Shown here: positions 30,177 through 39,127 of the stretch, one piece after another
Position numbering within the stretch: the stretch's first letter is position 1
Layout of the letters: each line of letters opens with the position of its first letter
Assembly: GCF_004770265.1 (NCBI RefSeq)
Contig: NZ_RQGQ01000009.1
Coordinates: 273,658 to 337,657 of the forward strand
DNA length: 64,000 nt
DNA from: Leptospira congkakensis
GTDB taxonomy: Bacteria > Spirochaetota > Leptospiria > Leptospirales > Leptospiraceae
Direction: 5' to 3'
Made by a program: the position numbers and the translations under genes
Notes under the pieces: model-generated
Told to the model about the DNA's origin: nothing
The model's database searches: none
What the model saw: the letters and a program-made list of their open reading frames with translations, nothing else

Positions 30177-31808
30177 ATGGAAAACAAAATGGAATGGTGG
30201 AAACAAACTTCAATTTACCAAATTTACCCTTGGTCCTTTCAGGATTCGAACGGGGATGGGATCGGCGATTTACAGGGCATTCTAACCCGTTTGGACCAAA
30301 TCCAGGATTTAGGTGTGGAAACCATTTGGTTCTCTCCTTTCTACAAAAGTCCAGGAGAGGATTTTGGATACGATATTTCTGATTATACAGAGGTTGACCC
30401 TCGGTTTGGAACAATGAAAGATTGTGACAAACTCATTCAAGAAATTCATAAACGAAAGATGAAAGTAGTGCTGGATATGGTAATGAACCATACCTCGGAC
30501 AAACACCCATGGTTTTTAGAATCCAAATCTTCTAAAGAAAGTTCGAAAAGGGATTTTTATATTTGGCGGAAGGGAACAAAGAAAAAACCAAATAATTGGA
30601 TTTCTATGGTAGGTACTTCTGGATGGAACTACGACAATCTAACTGACGAATTTTATTATAGTAATTTTTTATCTTTCCAACCGGATTTGAACTATCGTAA
30701 TCCCAAAGTCAAAAAAGCGATGTTTGGTGTTTTGGATTTTTGGTTAAAAAAAGGTGTGGATGGGTTTCGTCTTGATATCTTTAATTCGATTTATAAGGAC
30801 GAGGGATTCAGAAACAATCCTTCTAGTTTTAGATTTTTCCCAACGCCAGATAACCATGATGAGGCGTTCTTTCAAAAAAAAACATACAACCTAAACTTAC
30901 CCGAATCTTTTTTATTTGCGAAGGAAGTTCGTAAACATATTTCCAAATACAAACAGAAACCTTTCCTAATTGGGGAGGTGAGTGGATCTGATTCTGTTCT
31001 AAAATCCTTTTTAGGGGAAAAGGCAGATGGACTCAGTTTGGTTTTTCAGTTTGAGTTGATTCATTTTCAATACCAAGCTCAGTTTTTTAAAGACCTATTG
31101 GAAAAAAATGAAAAAGATTTTCCGGCACCATTTACTCCCACGTATGTTTTAGGAAACCATGACCAAAGGCGCTACATTGATCGGTTAGGTGGTGATGTTC
31201 GGAAAGCTAAAGTCCTTTCTGCCTTTCAATTTTTAGCTAGGGGAATTCCCATTGTATATTACGGAGAAGAAATTGCGAGGAAAGAAGGTAGGATTTCCAA
31301 TTTTTTTGGAAAAGATCCTATTGCAAAAATGAATCGTTTTGTTCCTCTATTTTTATCCAATTTACTCGGGATTTATATCAATCGAGACAATTGCCGTCTG
31401 CCTATGTTATGGGATGATAGTCCCCAAGCAGGATTCACAAAAGGAAAATCTTGGTTGCCTATTGGTAAATTCAAAACTTCAGATACTGTCAGTGAACAAA
31501 GGAAAGAGAAAGACTCTCTTTGGAATCATTACCGCTCTTTATTCCATCTCCGGAAAGGATCGAAGGTCATTGGAGAAGGAAGTTTGTTTACAAAATCCAC
31601 AAGTGATTCTGAGGTTTTGTGTTTTGAAAGGGTTCTCGGAGAAAAGGTGGTTACTATTTATTTAAACTTCGGCGAGAAGGATAGGAAAGAATCCTTAGCA
31701 AAAGGTTGTAAGTTGTTGTATCAGTTTGGTGGAGCCTTGGTCCAAGCGGGAACCCTGCTGCTTCCTGCCCATTCGGGAGCGGTTTTTGAGTCTCGTTTAA
31801 AGAAGTAA
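30177..31808 (+). CDS. GH13 alpha-glucosidase / oligo-1,6-glucosidase-like
   Basis: 543 residues with no signal peptide, so cytosolic. The first half is a classic GH13 barrel: WKQTSIYQIYPWSFQDSNGD, then DMVMNHTS (region I), GFRLDIF with nucleophile D200 (II), LIGEVSG with acid/base E267 (III) and GNHDQ with D329 (IV). The QIYPxSFxDSxGDGxGD start is that of the alpha-glucosidase, dextran-glucosidase and trehalulose group acting on short alpha-glucans. The exact linkage cannot be told. Its end overlaps the convergent STAS gene by 12 bases. Confidence 0.9.
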   Translation: MENKMEWWKQTSIYQIYPWSFQDSNGDGIGDLQGILTRLDQIQDLGVETIWFSPFYKSPGEDFGYDISDYTEVDPRFGTMKDCDKLIQEIHKRKMKVVLDMVMNHTSDKHPWFLESKSSKESSKRDFYIWRKGTKKKPNNWISMVGTSGWNYDNLTDEFYYSNFLSFQPDLNYRNPKVKKAMFGVLDFWLKKGVDGFRLDIFNSIYKDEGFRNNPSSFRFFPTPDNHDEAFFQKKTYNLNLPESFLFAKEVRKHISKYKQKPFLIGEVSGSDSVLKSFLGEKADGLSLVFQFELIHFQYQAQFFKDLLEKNEKDFPAPFTPTYVLGNHDQRRYIDRLGGDVRKAKVLSAFQFLARGIPIVYYGEEIARKEGRISNFFGKDPIAKMNRFVPLFLSNLLGIYINRDNCRLPMLWDDSPQAGFTKGKSWLPIGKFKTSDTVSEQRKEKDSLWNHYRSLFHLRKGSKVIGEGSLFTKSTSDSEVLCFERVLGEKVVTIYLNFGEKDRKESLAKGCKLLYQFGGALVQAGTLLLPAHSGAVFESRLKK

Positions 31809-32090
31809 ATGCCCACTTAGGTTTAAAATTTTTAAGATTTTGAAAACTTGAGGATTTACATTGATCAGAAACAAACTGACTCCCTGTTTTCTATAGATCA
31901 TTTTTTTATATAGAAGAAGTCCGAGTACGGACGAAGACACTTCTTCTACATTAGAAAAATCCAAGTAGAGGGAGGTGACTCCCTTTTGGAAGATGTTTGT
32001 CATGTCCTCTTCTAGGCTTGCCGCAGAGTAAAGATCCAATTGACTTTCTTCTATGCGATAACAATTTTCCTCTACCGTTTTTGTGACCAT
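31797..32090 (-). CDS. Stand-alone STAS-domain protein (anti-sigma factor antagonist type)
   Basis: About 97 residues from the ATG that follows GAGGGA; a GTG four codons earlier is less likely. It is a single STAS domain (YLDFSNVEEVSSSVLGLLLYKK), where the serine run SSS marks the usual phospho-acceptor. Such proteins release a sigma factor from an anti-sigma kinase or act in partner-switch signalling. No kinase or phosphatase is adjacent. Confidence 0.85.
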   Translation of the reverse strand: MVTKTVEENCYRIEESQLDLYSAASLEEDMTNIFQKGVTSLYLDFSNVEEVSSSVLGLLLYKKMIYRKQGVSLFLINVNPQVFKILKILNLSGHLLL

Positions 32091-32210
32091 GTTGTCCCTC
32101 ACAAATAGATAAACGGTAAAAGGAAAAAATACCTTAGGGTATAGAAGATAAAAAAAGAATCGAAATTTTTTTATAATTCGAATCTTTTCTTGGGAAACCC
32201 TAAAGTTTCA

Positions 32211-32969
32211 TTATGGGTGGATGTGTGAATTTCTTCTTTTGGATCGAAATTGGAAAGAGTGTGATGACCTCCACTGGTTCCATTTGATCGAAATCAAATC
32301 CCATATAAAATAAAAGATCACACCAGAATCTAGTTTTGATTGTCCCCAAGCACGTAAACCAAAGGTATAACCCACCTCTGCAATTTTTTCCGTACGAACT
32401 GAACCCAAAATTTCAAAAAGAATTTTATAACCTCTGGGATGGAGTTTTCCTTTTGTTTCCAAATAAATGGATTTTCTAATTCCAAAAAAACCACTCATGG
32501 GATCCGAAATAGGGACGGGAAATATCCATTCAGAAATTTTTGTCGCAAATTGACTTGCTAACTTCCGAAAGATGGGAAAGTTTCCATAACCTCCATCGGA
32601 ACTTCGACGAGTAGCCACAACAATATCGTTTTCACCGAGTAGACGAATGACATCTGGAATTTTAGTATAGTCATGTTGAAAATCTGCATCAACGACAACT
32701 AAATTATCACCTTCTGCTTTCCCATACCCATAAGTAACTGCCGAACTAAGTCCTCTTTCTGTTGTACGAACAAAGGGTTTGATCCTTTTGTCATATTCGG
32801 CAAGGACTTTCGCAACTTCAAAAGTTCCATCAGGGGAATTGTCATCCACGATCACAATCTCAAAGTCGATGGATTCTTTTTCTAAAATTTTCGAAATGGT
32901 TTCAGCACAGTTTTTGATATTGCCGGCTTCGTTATATGTTGGTAGTATAATACTTGTTTTATTTTGCAT
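32211..32969 (-). CDS. Family 2 glycosyltransferase, dolichyl-phosphate mannosyltransferase type
   Basis: 252 residues. The GT-A fold is clear: SIILPTYNEAGNI (5-17), IVIVDDNSPDGT (about 39-50) and the metal-binding DADFQHD (about 95-101). There is no C-terminal membrane domain, so it resembles the soluble or peripheral DPM1 group that makes polyprenyl-phosphate sugars. The neighbouring GT39-type enzyme would use such a donor, so the three genes here form a plausible envelope glycosylation unit. The gene start sits on a TGACTGGTCA palindrome that recurs before the GT39 gene. Confidence 0.9.
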   Translation of the reverse strand: MQNKTSIILPTYNEAGNIKNCAETISKILEKESIDFEIVIVDDNSPDGTFEVAKVLAEYDKRIKPFVRTTERGLSSAVTYGYGKAEGDNLVVVDADFQHDYTKIPDVIRLLGENDIVVATRRSSDGGYGNFPIFRKLASQFATKISEWIFPVPISDPMSGFFGIRKSIYLETKGKLHPRGYKILFEILGSVRTEKIAEVGYTFGLRAWGQSKLDSGVIFYFIWDLISIKWNQWRSSHSFQFRSKRRNSHIHP

Positions 32970-32979
32970 GACTGGTCAT
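32968..32979. promoter_or_regulatory. Candidate operator at the GT2 gene start
   Basis: ATGACTGGTCAT is an inverted repeat with arms ATGAC and GTCAT around a two-base centre, overlapping the GT2 start codon. The ten-base core TGACTGGTCA is the same as in the site before the GT39 gene. The form is typical of TetR-family operators. Inference from sequence only. Confidence 0.35.
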
Positions 32980-32995
32980 TTAACTTCTTTTGTTT

Positions 32996-33310
32996 TTAAA
33001 AAAGCCCCTTTGTTTGATTTTTGATACATAACTCGCCACTGGTGCAGGAATCGGCAATGGCCTTGGAACATTCGGAAAACAATTGGTATTGTTTGGTGCA
33101 AAGAATTTCACAAGCAAACTGATACATTTTTGGATCCTGTAATTTTTTTTGGTCTTCGTTTAAACAGAGACTTGCTTTTTCACAAAGAAGTTTACATTCC
33201 TGTGACTCACCAGTTTTTGCTTTGATTCCAAATTTAGGTGCATTGTCTTTAGAGAAGTCCCAAAGAGTTACGATGACTAAAAGGAAAATAAGAATTCCAT
33301 ATTTTTTCAT
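32996..33310 (-). CDS. Small Cys-rich exported protein
   Basis: 104 residues: a signal or anchor segment (about 4-20), then eight cysteines in a tight pattern (CxxxC then C, CxxxC, C, C, C), suggesting several disulfides in the periplasm. Leptospira genomes have families of such small Cys-rich secreted proteins, with no known function. It begins four bases inside the end of the GT39 gene (ATGA-type overlap), so it is coupled to it. Confidence 0.75.
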   Translation of the reverse strand: MKKYGILIFLLVIVTLWDFSKDNAPKFGIKAKTGESQECKLLCEKASLCLNEDQKKLQDPKMYQFACEILCTKQYQLFSECSKAIADSCTSGELCIKNQTKGLF

Positions 33311-34917
33311 AGTTTTTCCCCCTTACTCCAAACACTAACCTCTGATTGGAAAAAACGTTTGTTCATTCCTCTTACGGCACGAATGACCTGGTCTGAGTTT
33401 AAATTTAGATGTTGTTTCCATTGAAACCAAAATGTTTCTTTTTTCCAATTCTCTGTAAATGTGGTGTCTTCATGGAAATTGATTAAGATTTCCGCATTGC
33501 CACAGGTTTCTTTATAGGTTAATGGTAATGCAAAATTCACTTTGGAGTTTTTGAATTTGTTTTGTACATCCATGGCCGTCCAAGGATTTTCCGCTATAAC
33601 ACAAATTTCTTTTCCATCAGCGTTTATGTTCTGTTTGGTGATATCTGGATCTGACATAGGCCTTAGAAGGAACATCATCGTGATTGGTACGAGGAGTAGT
33701 TGTGGGATAAAAATTCCGTAAAATTGAAATTTGTTGTCTTTCGTAGCAAAGATAACACTTAATGTTATGATGATTCCGAAAAGTGAAATTGCAAATAATA
33801 CAGGTAATCTTAAGACCACTGCAATGACAGCGAAAAGAAAATATATGATTGGTATTGAATATTTATTGAAATGGGAAAGTATAAGTGTTTCCCAACTTTC
33901 TTTTTTCAATGCAGGAATCAAAAAAAGGAAAACAACAAATGGAGTCACATAGTACGGGTCTTTACGGTTTGGCAATAAATGAAATACCGTAACCAGTACC
34001 AGGAATACTACAATCACCATAACAAAAGATTGATTTTTTTTGTTTGAGGTTTTTTTTACGCTGAGGTAAAAACTATGTAATAGAGGGATTGTGAATGGAA
34101 TTGTATATAGAAGCCATCCTCCCCAAATTCTAAGTCCCGATTGGTTGGCGGCATAAAATTTTCCCATGTTTTCAGTGATAAAAAAGAATCTGAGAAGTTC
34201 TTTTCCTGAACTGGTAAATAGATATAAATACGAAATCCAAAGAATCGGTATGATGAGAGAAAGGCTAAACAATAGGAGTATTGGTTTTTCTTCATTCAGT
34301 GGGTAAAAAGAAATTTGAAATTTTCCTTTTCTCACTCGAACCATTCTGATGTATAGATAACTTAGTAAAAATAATACTATGTAGATATGAAGGATTGGTC
34401 CTTTGAGTAAGTATCCAAATCCTACAAAGAAACTTCCCCAAACGATATAACTTAAGTTTTTGGTTTTTTTGGTTTGGTAGAATAGGAAAACATAAAGCAA
34501 TGTAAAAAATACCATTGCTCCTTCCATCATAAGTATTCCAAAAAATTTTAGAGAGAGAAAAGAAAAAGCAAAGGTAAATGTTGCTATTTTTGTTTCTTTT
34601 GAAGATTTACTAATGGAGAAATAGAGTTTGTAAAAAAGAACCAAAGTCCCAATCCCAAAGAAAAAAGAAACAAGTCGTTCTGATAAATAACTCACACCGA
34701 AGATTCGATCGAAGAACATCCCCAACCAAAATAGAAGTGGAGGTTTATAAGGGTTCGGGAGGCCGGATAGGACTGGTAGAGTATAACTTCCCAGATCCAA
34801 ACTTTCTCGAATGGAACGAATGTGCATGATTTCGTCTCCCTGTGGGAAGATGAGATCGGGAACACCGATACTTGCGGCGAAAATTACAGAAAGAATCAAA
34901 AATAGAATAAAAAACAT
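33307..34917 (-). CDS. GT39-type (ArnT/PMT-like) membrane glycosyltransferase
   Basis: About 536 residues from the ATG after AAAAGGGGCGAA; the longer frame begins with TTG and has no ribosome site. About ten to twelve membrane segments are present. The first periplasmic loop holds PQGDEIMHIRSIRES, where the acidic DE pair matches the catalytic acidic residue of the ArnT/PMT family. Such enzymes move a sugar from a polyprenyl-phosphate donor onto lipid A, protein or another envelope acceptor. It is the first gene of the run with the Cys-rich protein and the GT2. Confidence 0.85.
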   Translation of the reverse strand: MFFILFLILSVIFAASIGVPDLIFPQGDEIMHIRSIRESLDLGSYTLPVLSGLPNPYKPPLLFWLGMFFDRIFGVSYLSERLVSFFFGIGTLVLFYKLYFSISKSSKETKIATFTFAFSFLSLKFFGILMMEGAMVFFTLLYVFLFYQTKKTKNLSYIVWGSFFVGFGYLLKGPILHIYIVLFLLSYLYIRMVRVRKGKFQISFYPLNEEKPILLLFSLSLIIPILWISYLYLFTSSGKELLRFFFITENMGKFYAANQSGLRIWGGWLLYTIPFTIPLLHSFYLSVKKTSNKKNQSFVMVIVVFLVLVTVFHLLPNRKDPYYVTPFVVFLFLIPALKKESWETLILSHFNKYSIPIIYFLFAVIAVVLRLPVLFAISLFGIIITLSVIFATKDNKFQFYGIFIPQLLLVPITMMFLLRPMSDPDITKQNINADGKEICVIAENPWTAMDVQNKFKNSKVNFALPLTYKETCGNAEILINFHEDTTFTENWKKETFWFQWKQHLNLNSDQVIRAVRGMNKRFFQSEVSVWSKGEKL

Positions 34918-34948
34918 TTCGCCCCTTTTCTCCATAAACGAAGATACT

Positions 34949-34960
34949 GACTGGTCAGTC
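34949..34960. promoter_or_regulatory. Candidate operator before the GT39 gene
   Basis: GACTGGTCAGTC has perfect five-base arms around a GT centre and lies 32 bases before the start chosen for the GT39 gene. It shares TGACTGGTCA with the site at the GT2 gene. A TetR-type repressor is likely, but no such gene is in the neighbourhood. Confidence 0.4.
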
Positions 34961-34962
34961 AA

Positions 34963-35358
34963 TGTATTTAAATTTTAAATAACGAATGGAATTTTTTAAA
35001 AAACTAGGTTTTTATTAGGTTTTGAGGTGTTTTCGTATTGTGAATGATTCTCAAATGATTTCAGTCCAGTGGGATCGAGATAGACTCTGAATTTGGATTG
35101 GGTGTTCGTTTCTGAACAGTGTTATTGGGTGGCGGGTAGGGTCTTTGGGGAGTGGTATTTTCGCTACCCTGTAGATTTTTATGGATTCTAAATTTTAAAT
35201 TTACGGTTATAGCTGGGATCATTTGGAGGTAACTTTTATAATTTAGAATATGAAAAAATTAAAGAGTATAAAAATACTTAAAAACGGTAACATGGAGGAA
35301 ATTAAGTAATCGCCAAACGGAAGTGATGTTGTATTCTTAGGAATGTAAAGGTTTGTTT
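34963..35358. other. Intergenic region without a recognised gene
   Basis: About 390 AT-rich bases between the divergent GT39 gene and the kelch remnant. I see no open frame of credible length, no RNA gene and no strong hairpin. The motif AAATTTTAAAT occurs twice. The right end has AAAGG seven bases before the GTG that probably started the kelch gene. Confidence 0.5.
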
Positions 35359-36026
35359 GTGACCATCATTCGAAAATTTCTGCTATTTTTCCCTTGTTTA
35401 TTAATTTTCAACCAATGTATTCTGGTCCTTGATGTAGAAAAGGAAAAGAATCGCGAAGAAGAACTTTTGGGTTTAGTTTTTCTCTATGATTATTTTTCTC
35501 CATTCGGTGTACAACAACAGCGATCAGCAAAATATTCAGAAAGAGAAGTGTTGTTAGTTGGAGGAAACAGCCAAAAAACATATGCCACCGCAAACGTTTA
35601 TAAGCTTACTGAGGATCAGGTGAGTTATATAGGTTCGATGCATCACCTAGAGTACAACATGAAGTTGTCACTTTGCAAAATAGTAAAGTATTAATTATGG
35701 GAGGTTATGATGGACGATTCATTCTTTCTGATTCAGAAATATATGATCCGTTAACAAATTCATTTATAATCATATCACCAATGAATATTCCTCGAACGTA
35801 TCACACTTCTACATTATTAAATGATGGTCGAGTACTCATTACAGGTGGATTTGGAAAACAATCAGAAAAATTAAAATCAGCAGAAATTTTTCATCCAGAA
35901 ACAAATACTTTTGAATTAATTGGAAATTTAATTATTGCCTGTGGTGGTGCGAATCAATTTGGTCAAATTAGGAGTTGCGAAGTAAATTCTGATGGCGGTT
36001 TTCGTTTACTAAATGGTCAGTTGTGA
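35359..36026 (+). pseudogene. Kelch-repeat lipoprotein, frameshifted and shortened
   Basis: The 5' part encodes a signal peptide with a lipobox (LLIFNQC) and a first kelch blade (LLVGGNSQKTYATANVYKL). After GSMHH the frame is lost, and a second frame continues PRVQHEVVTLQNSKVLIMGG. Adding one C to CATCACCTAGA restores an uninterrupted kelch reading, so a single-base deletion is the simplest explanation. Later, FELIGNL runs directly into IIACGGANQ, which looks like two blades joined by an in-frame deletion, and the gene stops in mid-blade. Intact kelch proteins form beta-propellers. This copy is probably dead. Confidence 0.75.
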
Positions 36027-36103
36027 AAAGATGTGACCATCCGAAATTGATAGGATACTAAACCAGTCTTAAATTAAACATTTGTTCATCCGGTAATTAT
36101 TCT

Positions 36104-36322
36104 ATGATGTTAAAAGATAATTTTTTAATCACATTGATTTTATTTGGTTTTATGAATTGTTATCTTAATAAAACGGTAGAGAAGACTCCACAAAAAAGAG
36201 GAGAAGCTTTTTTAAATTGTTATTTACTTAACAAAACGGACTTCCCCGGTAAAACAGAAGATACGATTGTTAGAGAATATTTTGTCTGTTATGTTCAGAT
36301 CTGTAACTTTCCTAGATTATAG
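36104..36322 (+). CDS. Small putative lipoprotein
   Basis: 72 residues (or 71 from the second ATG). A short signal peptide ends in LILFGFMNC, a plausible lipobox. The mature peptide of about 52 residues has three further cysteines and no recognised domain. It stands alone between the kelch remnant and the sulfatase operon. AT-rich; function unknown, and it may itself be a fragment. Confidence 0.45.
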   Translation: MMLKDNFLITLILFGFMNCYLNKTVEKTPQKRGEAFLNCYLLNKTDFPGKTEDTIVREYFVCYVQICNFPRL

Positions 36323-36492
36323 TTTAGTCAAATATTCACAAACAGGAAACTCTGTTTAATTCATTGTTCGATTTTTCATTGGACTGGATGGATTTTGTGA
36401 TTTTTCTTTTTTATAAAAATCTCGCTTTCACTTAACTCTTGGCGTAATGGTTCGAGATGGATTAGTTTCATTCAGAGGACTTTTGTTTTTTG

Positions 36493-38154
36493 ATGAAACT
36501 TTTTAAAATTCTACTCTCTACCTTTTTTGTTCTTTTTATCATTCTTGGTATTCTTTATTACAATCGTTTGCTACTACTCCGTTATTCTCTTGGTTGGATC
36601 ACAGACATTCGTCATCCGAGAGAGCCGAACCATCCTGTGCCATGGCTAGTGGGACCAGAGAATCCAAAAGAAACACTAAAAACTCGCCCACCAAATGTCG
36701 TCGTAATTATGGCAGATGATTTAGGTTTTAATGATGTTACAACTTATGGTGGTGGTTATGCGGACCTTGGTGTTCCCACGCCTAATATTGATTCCATAGC
36801 GAAAGACGGAGTGCGATTTGATTCTGGATATTCGGGGAGTGCAGTTTGTACGGTTTCTCGTGCGGCTCTAATGACAGGTCGGTATCCCTCTCGTTTTGGA
36901 GTCGAGTTTACTCCGACACCAGGTGCTCTCGCAAGAGTGGGTGCAGATTTGTATGCGGATCCAGGCCGTTTGTATCCCGTTGTGATTGATAAAGAAAAGG
37001 CTGAAAAGTCCAAAAGTTTTAATGAGTTAGGGATGCCTGGTTCGGAAATTACCATTGCCGAAGTTTTGAAAGAACGAGGGTATCATTCAGTTCATATTGG
37101 AAAATGGCATTTGGGAAGTACGGAAGAAATGAGACCCAACAAACAGGGATTTGACGAATCATTGTTTATGGAGAGTGGTTTGTATCTTCCTGTTGATGAT
37201 CCCAATGTCTACAATTCTAAACAAGACTTCGATCCTATTGATCAGTTTTTATGGCCCAATATGCGTTTTGGTGTGAGTTATAACGGTGGTAATTGGTTTG
37301 AACCCAGTCGGTATTTGACAGATTATTTTGCGGATGAAGCCGTTAAGGTAATCAAAACAAACAAACATAGACCGTTCTTTTTATTTTTAGCACACTGGGC
37401 CGTACACACTCCCTTACAAGCAAGTAAGGAAGATTATGATGCTCTTTCGCATATCAAAGATCATCGGAAACGAGTGTATTTGAGTATGATTCGTTCCCTT
37501 GATCGCAGTGTTGGAAAAATTTTGCATTCACTCAGAGAAGAAGGTTTGGATGAAAACACGATTGTGATTTTTACAAGTGATAATGGAGCACCTAATTATA
37601 TTGGACTACCCGATGTGAACTCACCATACCGTGGTTGGAAACTGACTCTCTTTCAAGGTGGGATTCGCGTTCCTTATGTGGCAAAGTGGCCAGGCCATAT
37701 CAAACCAGGTACAAAATACCAGAATGCAATTACGAATATTGATATTTTGCCTACTGTAGCAGATGCTGCTGGCGTGAAACTACCGTTAGATAGAGAGATT
37801 GATGGTGTGAATCTTCTTCCTTATTTAAAAGGCCAGGCAATCCAAAAACCAAGACCACTATTTTGGAGTGATGGCTATTACCAAACAGTGCAATCAGAAG
37901 GTTGGAAATTGATTCGAACAGAACGTCCGAAAAAGAAATGGTTATTCCATTTGGACACGGATCCATTAGAAAAGAAAAATGTTATTTCTCTATTTCCAGA
38001 TAGGTTAGCGAAGTTAGATAGTTTATTAGATCATTATAACAAACAAATGCCGAAACCACTTTGGCCTTCGTTCATTGAATTTCCTGTTTCGATTGATAAA
38101 ACTTTAGATCAAAAACAGGAAGCCGATGATGAATATACGTATTGGGTGAATTGA
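36493..38154 (+). CDS. Membrane-anchored type I sulfatase
   Basis: 553 residues. An N-terminal anchor (about 4-28) puts the enzyme in the periplasm. The alkaline-phosphatase-superfamily sulfatase fold is clear: VVIMADDLG with metal ligands D75-D76, then C119-T-V-S-R123 AALMTGRYPSR, the site where Cys becomes formylglycine, then HIGKWHLG and TSDNGAP. The usual CxPSR has Val in place of Pro. It removes sulfate from an unknown ester. The formylglycine-generating enzyme gene follows 16 bases later, so substrate and activator are in one operon. A TTG just before the ATG is an alternative start. Confidence 0.92.
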   Translation: MKLFKILLSTFFVLFIILGILYYNRLLLLRYSLGWITDIRHPREPNHPVPWLVGPENPKETLKTRPPNVVVIMADDLGFNDVTTYGGGYADLGVPTPNIDSIAKDGVRFDSGYSGSAVCTVSRAALMTGRYPSRFGVEFTPTPGALARVGADLYADPGRLYPVVIDKEKAEKSKSFNELGMPGSEITIAEVLKERGYHSVHIGKWHLGSTEEMRPNKQGFDESLFMESGLYLPVDDPNVYNSKQDFDPIDQFLWPNMRFGVSYNGGNWFEPSRYLTDYFADEAVKVIKTNKHRPFFLFLAHWAVHTPLQASKEDYDALSHIKDHRKRVYLSMIRSLDRSVGKILHSLREEGLDENTIVIFTSDNGAPNYIGLPDVNSPYRGWKLTLFQGGIRVPYVAKWPGHIKPGTKYQNAITNIDILPTVADAAGVKLPLDREIDGVNLLPYLKGQAIQKPRPLFWSDGYYQTVQSEGWKLIRTERPKKKWLFHLDTDPLEKKNVISLFPDRLAKLDSLLDHYNKQMPKPLWPSFIEFPVSIDKTLDQKQEADDEYTYWVN

Positions 38155-38170
38155 ATTTATATCACCTAAT

Positions 38171-39127
38171 ATGAAATTTGCGATTTTGGTATTGTTTTGT
38201 TTTCTTTGGCAGTGTTCACTGATTCAAAATTATTTCGGAACCAAGAATTTTTGTCATTATCCGAAATCAAATGAGAACCCGAATCTTCCTGGAATGGTTT
38301 GGGTTCCTTCAGGAAAATTCGAAAAAGGATCCAATGTGTATCCTGAAGAATCACCAATATATACCACAACTGTTTCGGGATTTTGGATGGATGAAACAGA
38401 GGTTACCAATGATGAGTTTGCAAAATTTGTTTGGGAGACAGGTTATCAAACAGAAGCTGAAACTAACTTGAATCCAAACTCGGAAGAGGTGAAGTTTGAT
38501 GTTTATCAGCCAGGTGCTGTTGTCTTTCAGAATCCTTCAAACCAAGGTAAAGTAAATTCTCATTTAGAATGGTGGACTTATGTTCCTGGAACCAATTGGC
38601 GTCATCCTGATGGACCAAATTCTTCCATCGAAGGAAAAGGATCCTATCCTGTAGTCGCAGTGAGTTATCAGGATGTTAGTTCTTATGCCAAATGGAAGGG
38701 GCGGGTCTTACCAACAGAGGTGGAATGGGAATGGGCTGCCGCCAATGGGAGTAAGGAAGAAGCCAATACCTGGCAAGGTGAATTTCCTTTCTTAGATGAA
38801 GGAGAGGATGGATTTATTGGAATATCACCTGTTGGTTGTTTTGCGAAAAATAAATTTGGGCTTTATGATATGATCGGAAATGTTTGGGAATACACTGCCG
38901 ATCCATGGCCTGTGGATAAAACTTTAGACAAATCAAAATACCATACCATCAAAGGTGGATCTTTTCTTTGTTCGTCAAACTATTGCAAACGATATAGGGC
39001 AGCAGCAAAACAACCACAAGAAGACCAATTGGCAAGTAACCATATTGGGTTTCGAACAATCGTACGCAATCATTTCAATGAATTCAAAAAATATGAAAGG
39101 AAAAACTATGAAGTTAAATCAAACTAA
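38171..39127 (+). CDS. Formylglycine-generating enzyme, exported lipoprotein form
   Basis: 318 residues. The signal peptide ends in CFLWQC (C15), a loose lipobox, so the enzyme is likely membrane-anchored outside the cytosol. The FGE-sulfatase domain runs from about residue 38 (GMVWVPSGKFEKGS) to 298. The copper-binding catalytic pair of true FGEs is present: C267 and C272 in GGSFLCSSNYCKRYRAAA, followed by NHIGFRTI. Many FGE-like bacterial proteins lack this pair. It should oxidise the sulfatase Cys using O2. It overlaps the next gene by 20 bases. Confidence 0.92.
   Translation: MKFAILVLFCFLWQCSLIQNYFGTKNFCHYPKSNENPNLPGMVWVPSGKFEKGSNVYPEESPIYTTTVSGFWMDETEVTNDEFAKFVWETGYQTEAETNLNPNSEEVKFDVYQPGAVVFQNPSNQGKVNSHLEWWTYVPGTNWRHPDGPNSSIEGKGSYPVVAVSYQDVSSYAKWKGRVLPTEVEWEWAAANGSKEEANTWQGEFPFLDEGEDGFIGISPVGCFAKNKFGLYDMIGNVWEYTADPWPVDKTLDKSKYHTIKGGSFLCSSNYCKRYRAAAKQPQEDQLASNHIGFRTIVRNHFNEFKKYERKNYEVKSN

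Noticed and set aside
36104..36322. Treating the small lipoprotein as part of the sulfatase operon
   Set aside because: It is separated by 170 bases with no shared features, and its composition is closer to the decayed kelch region.
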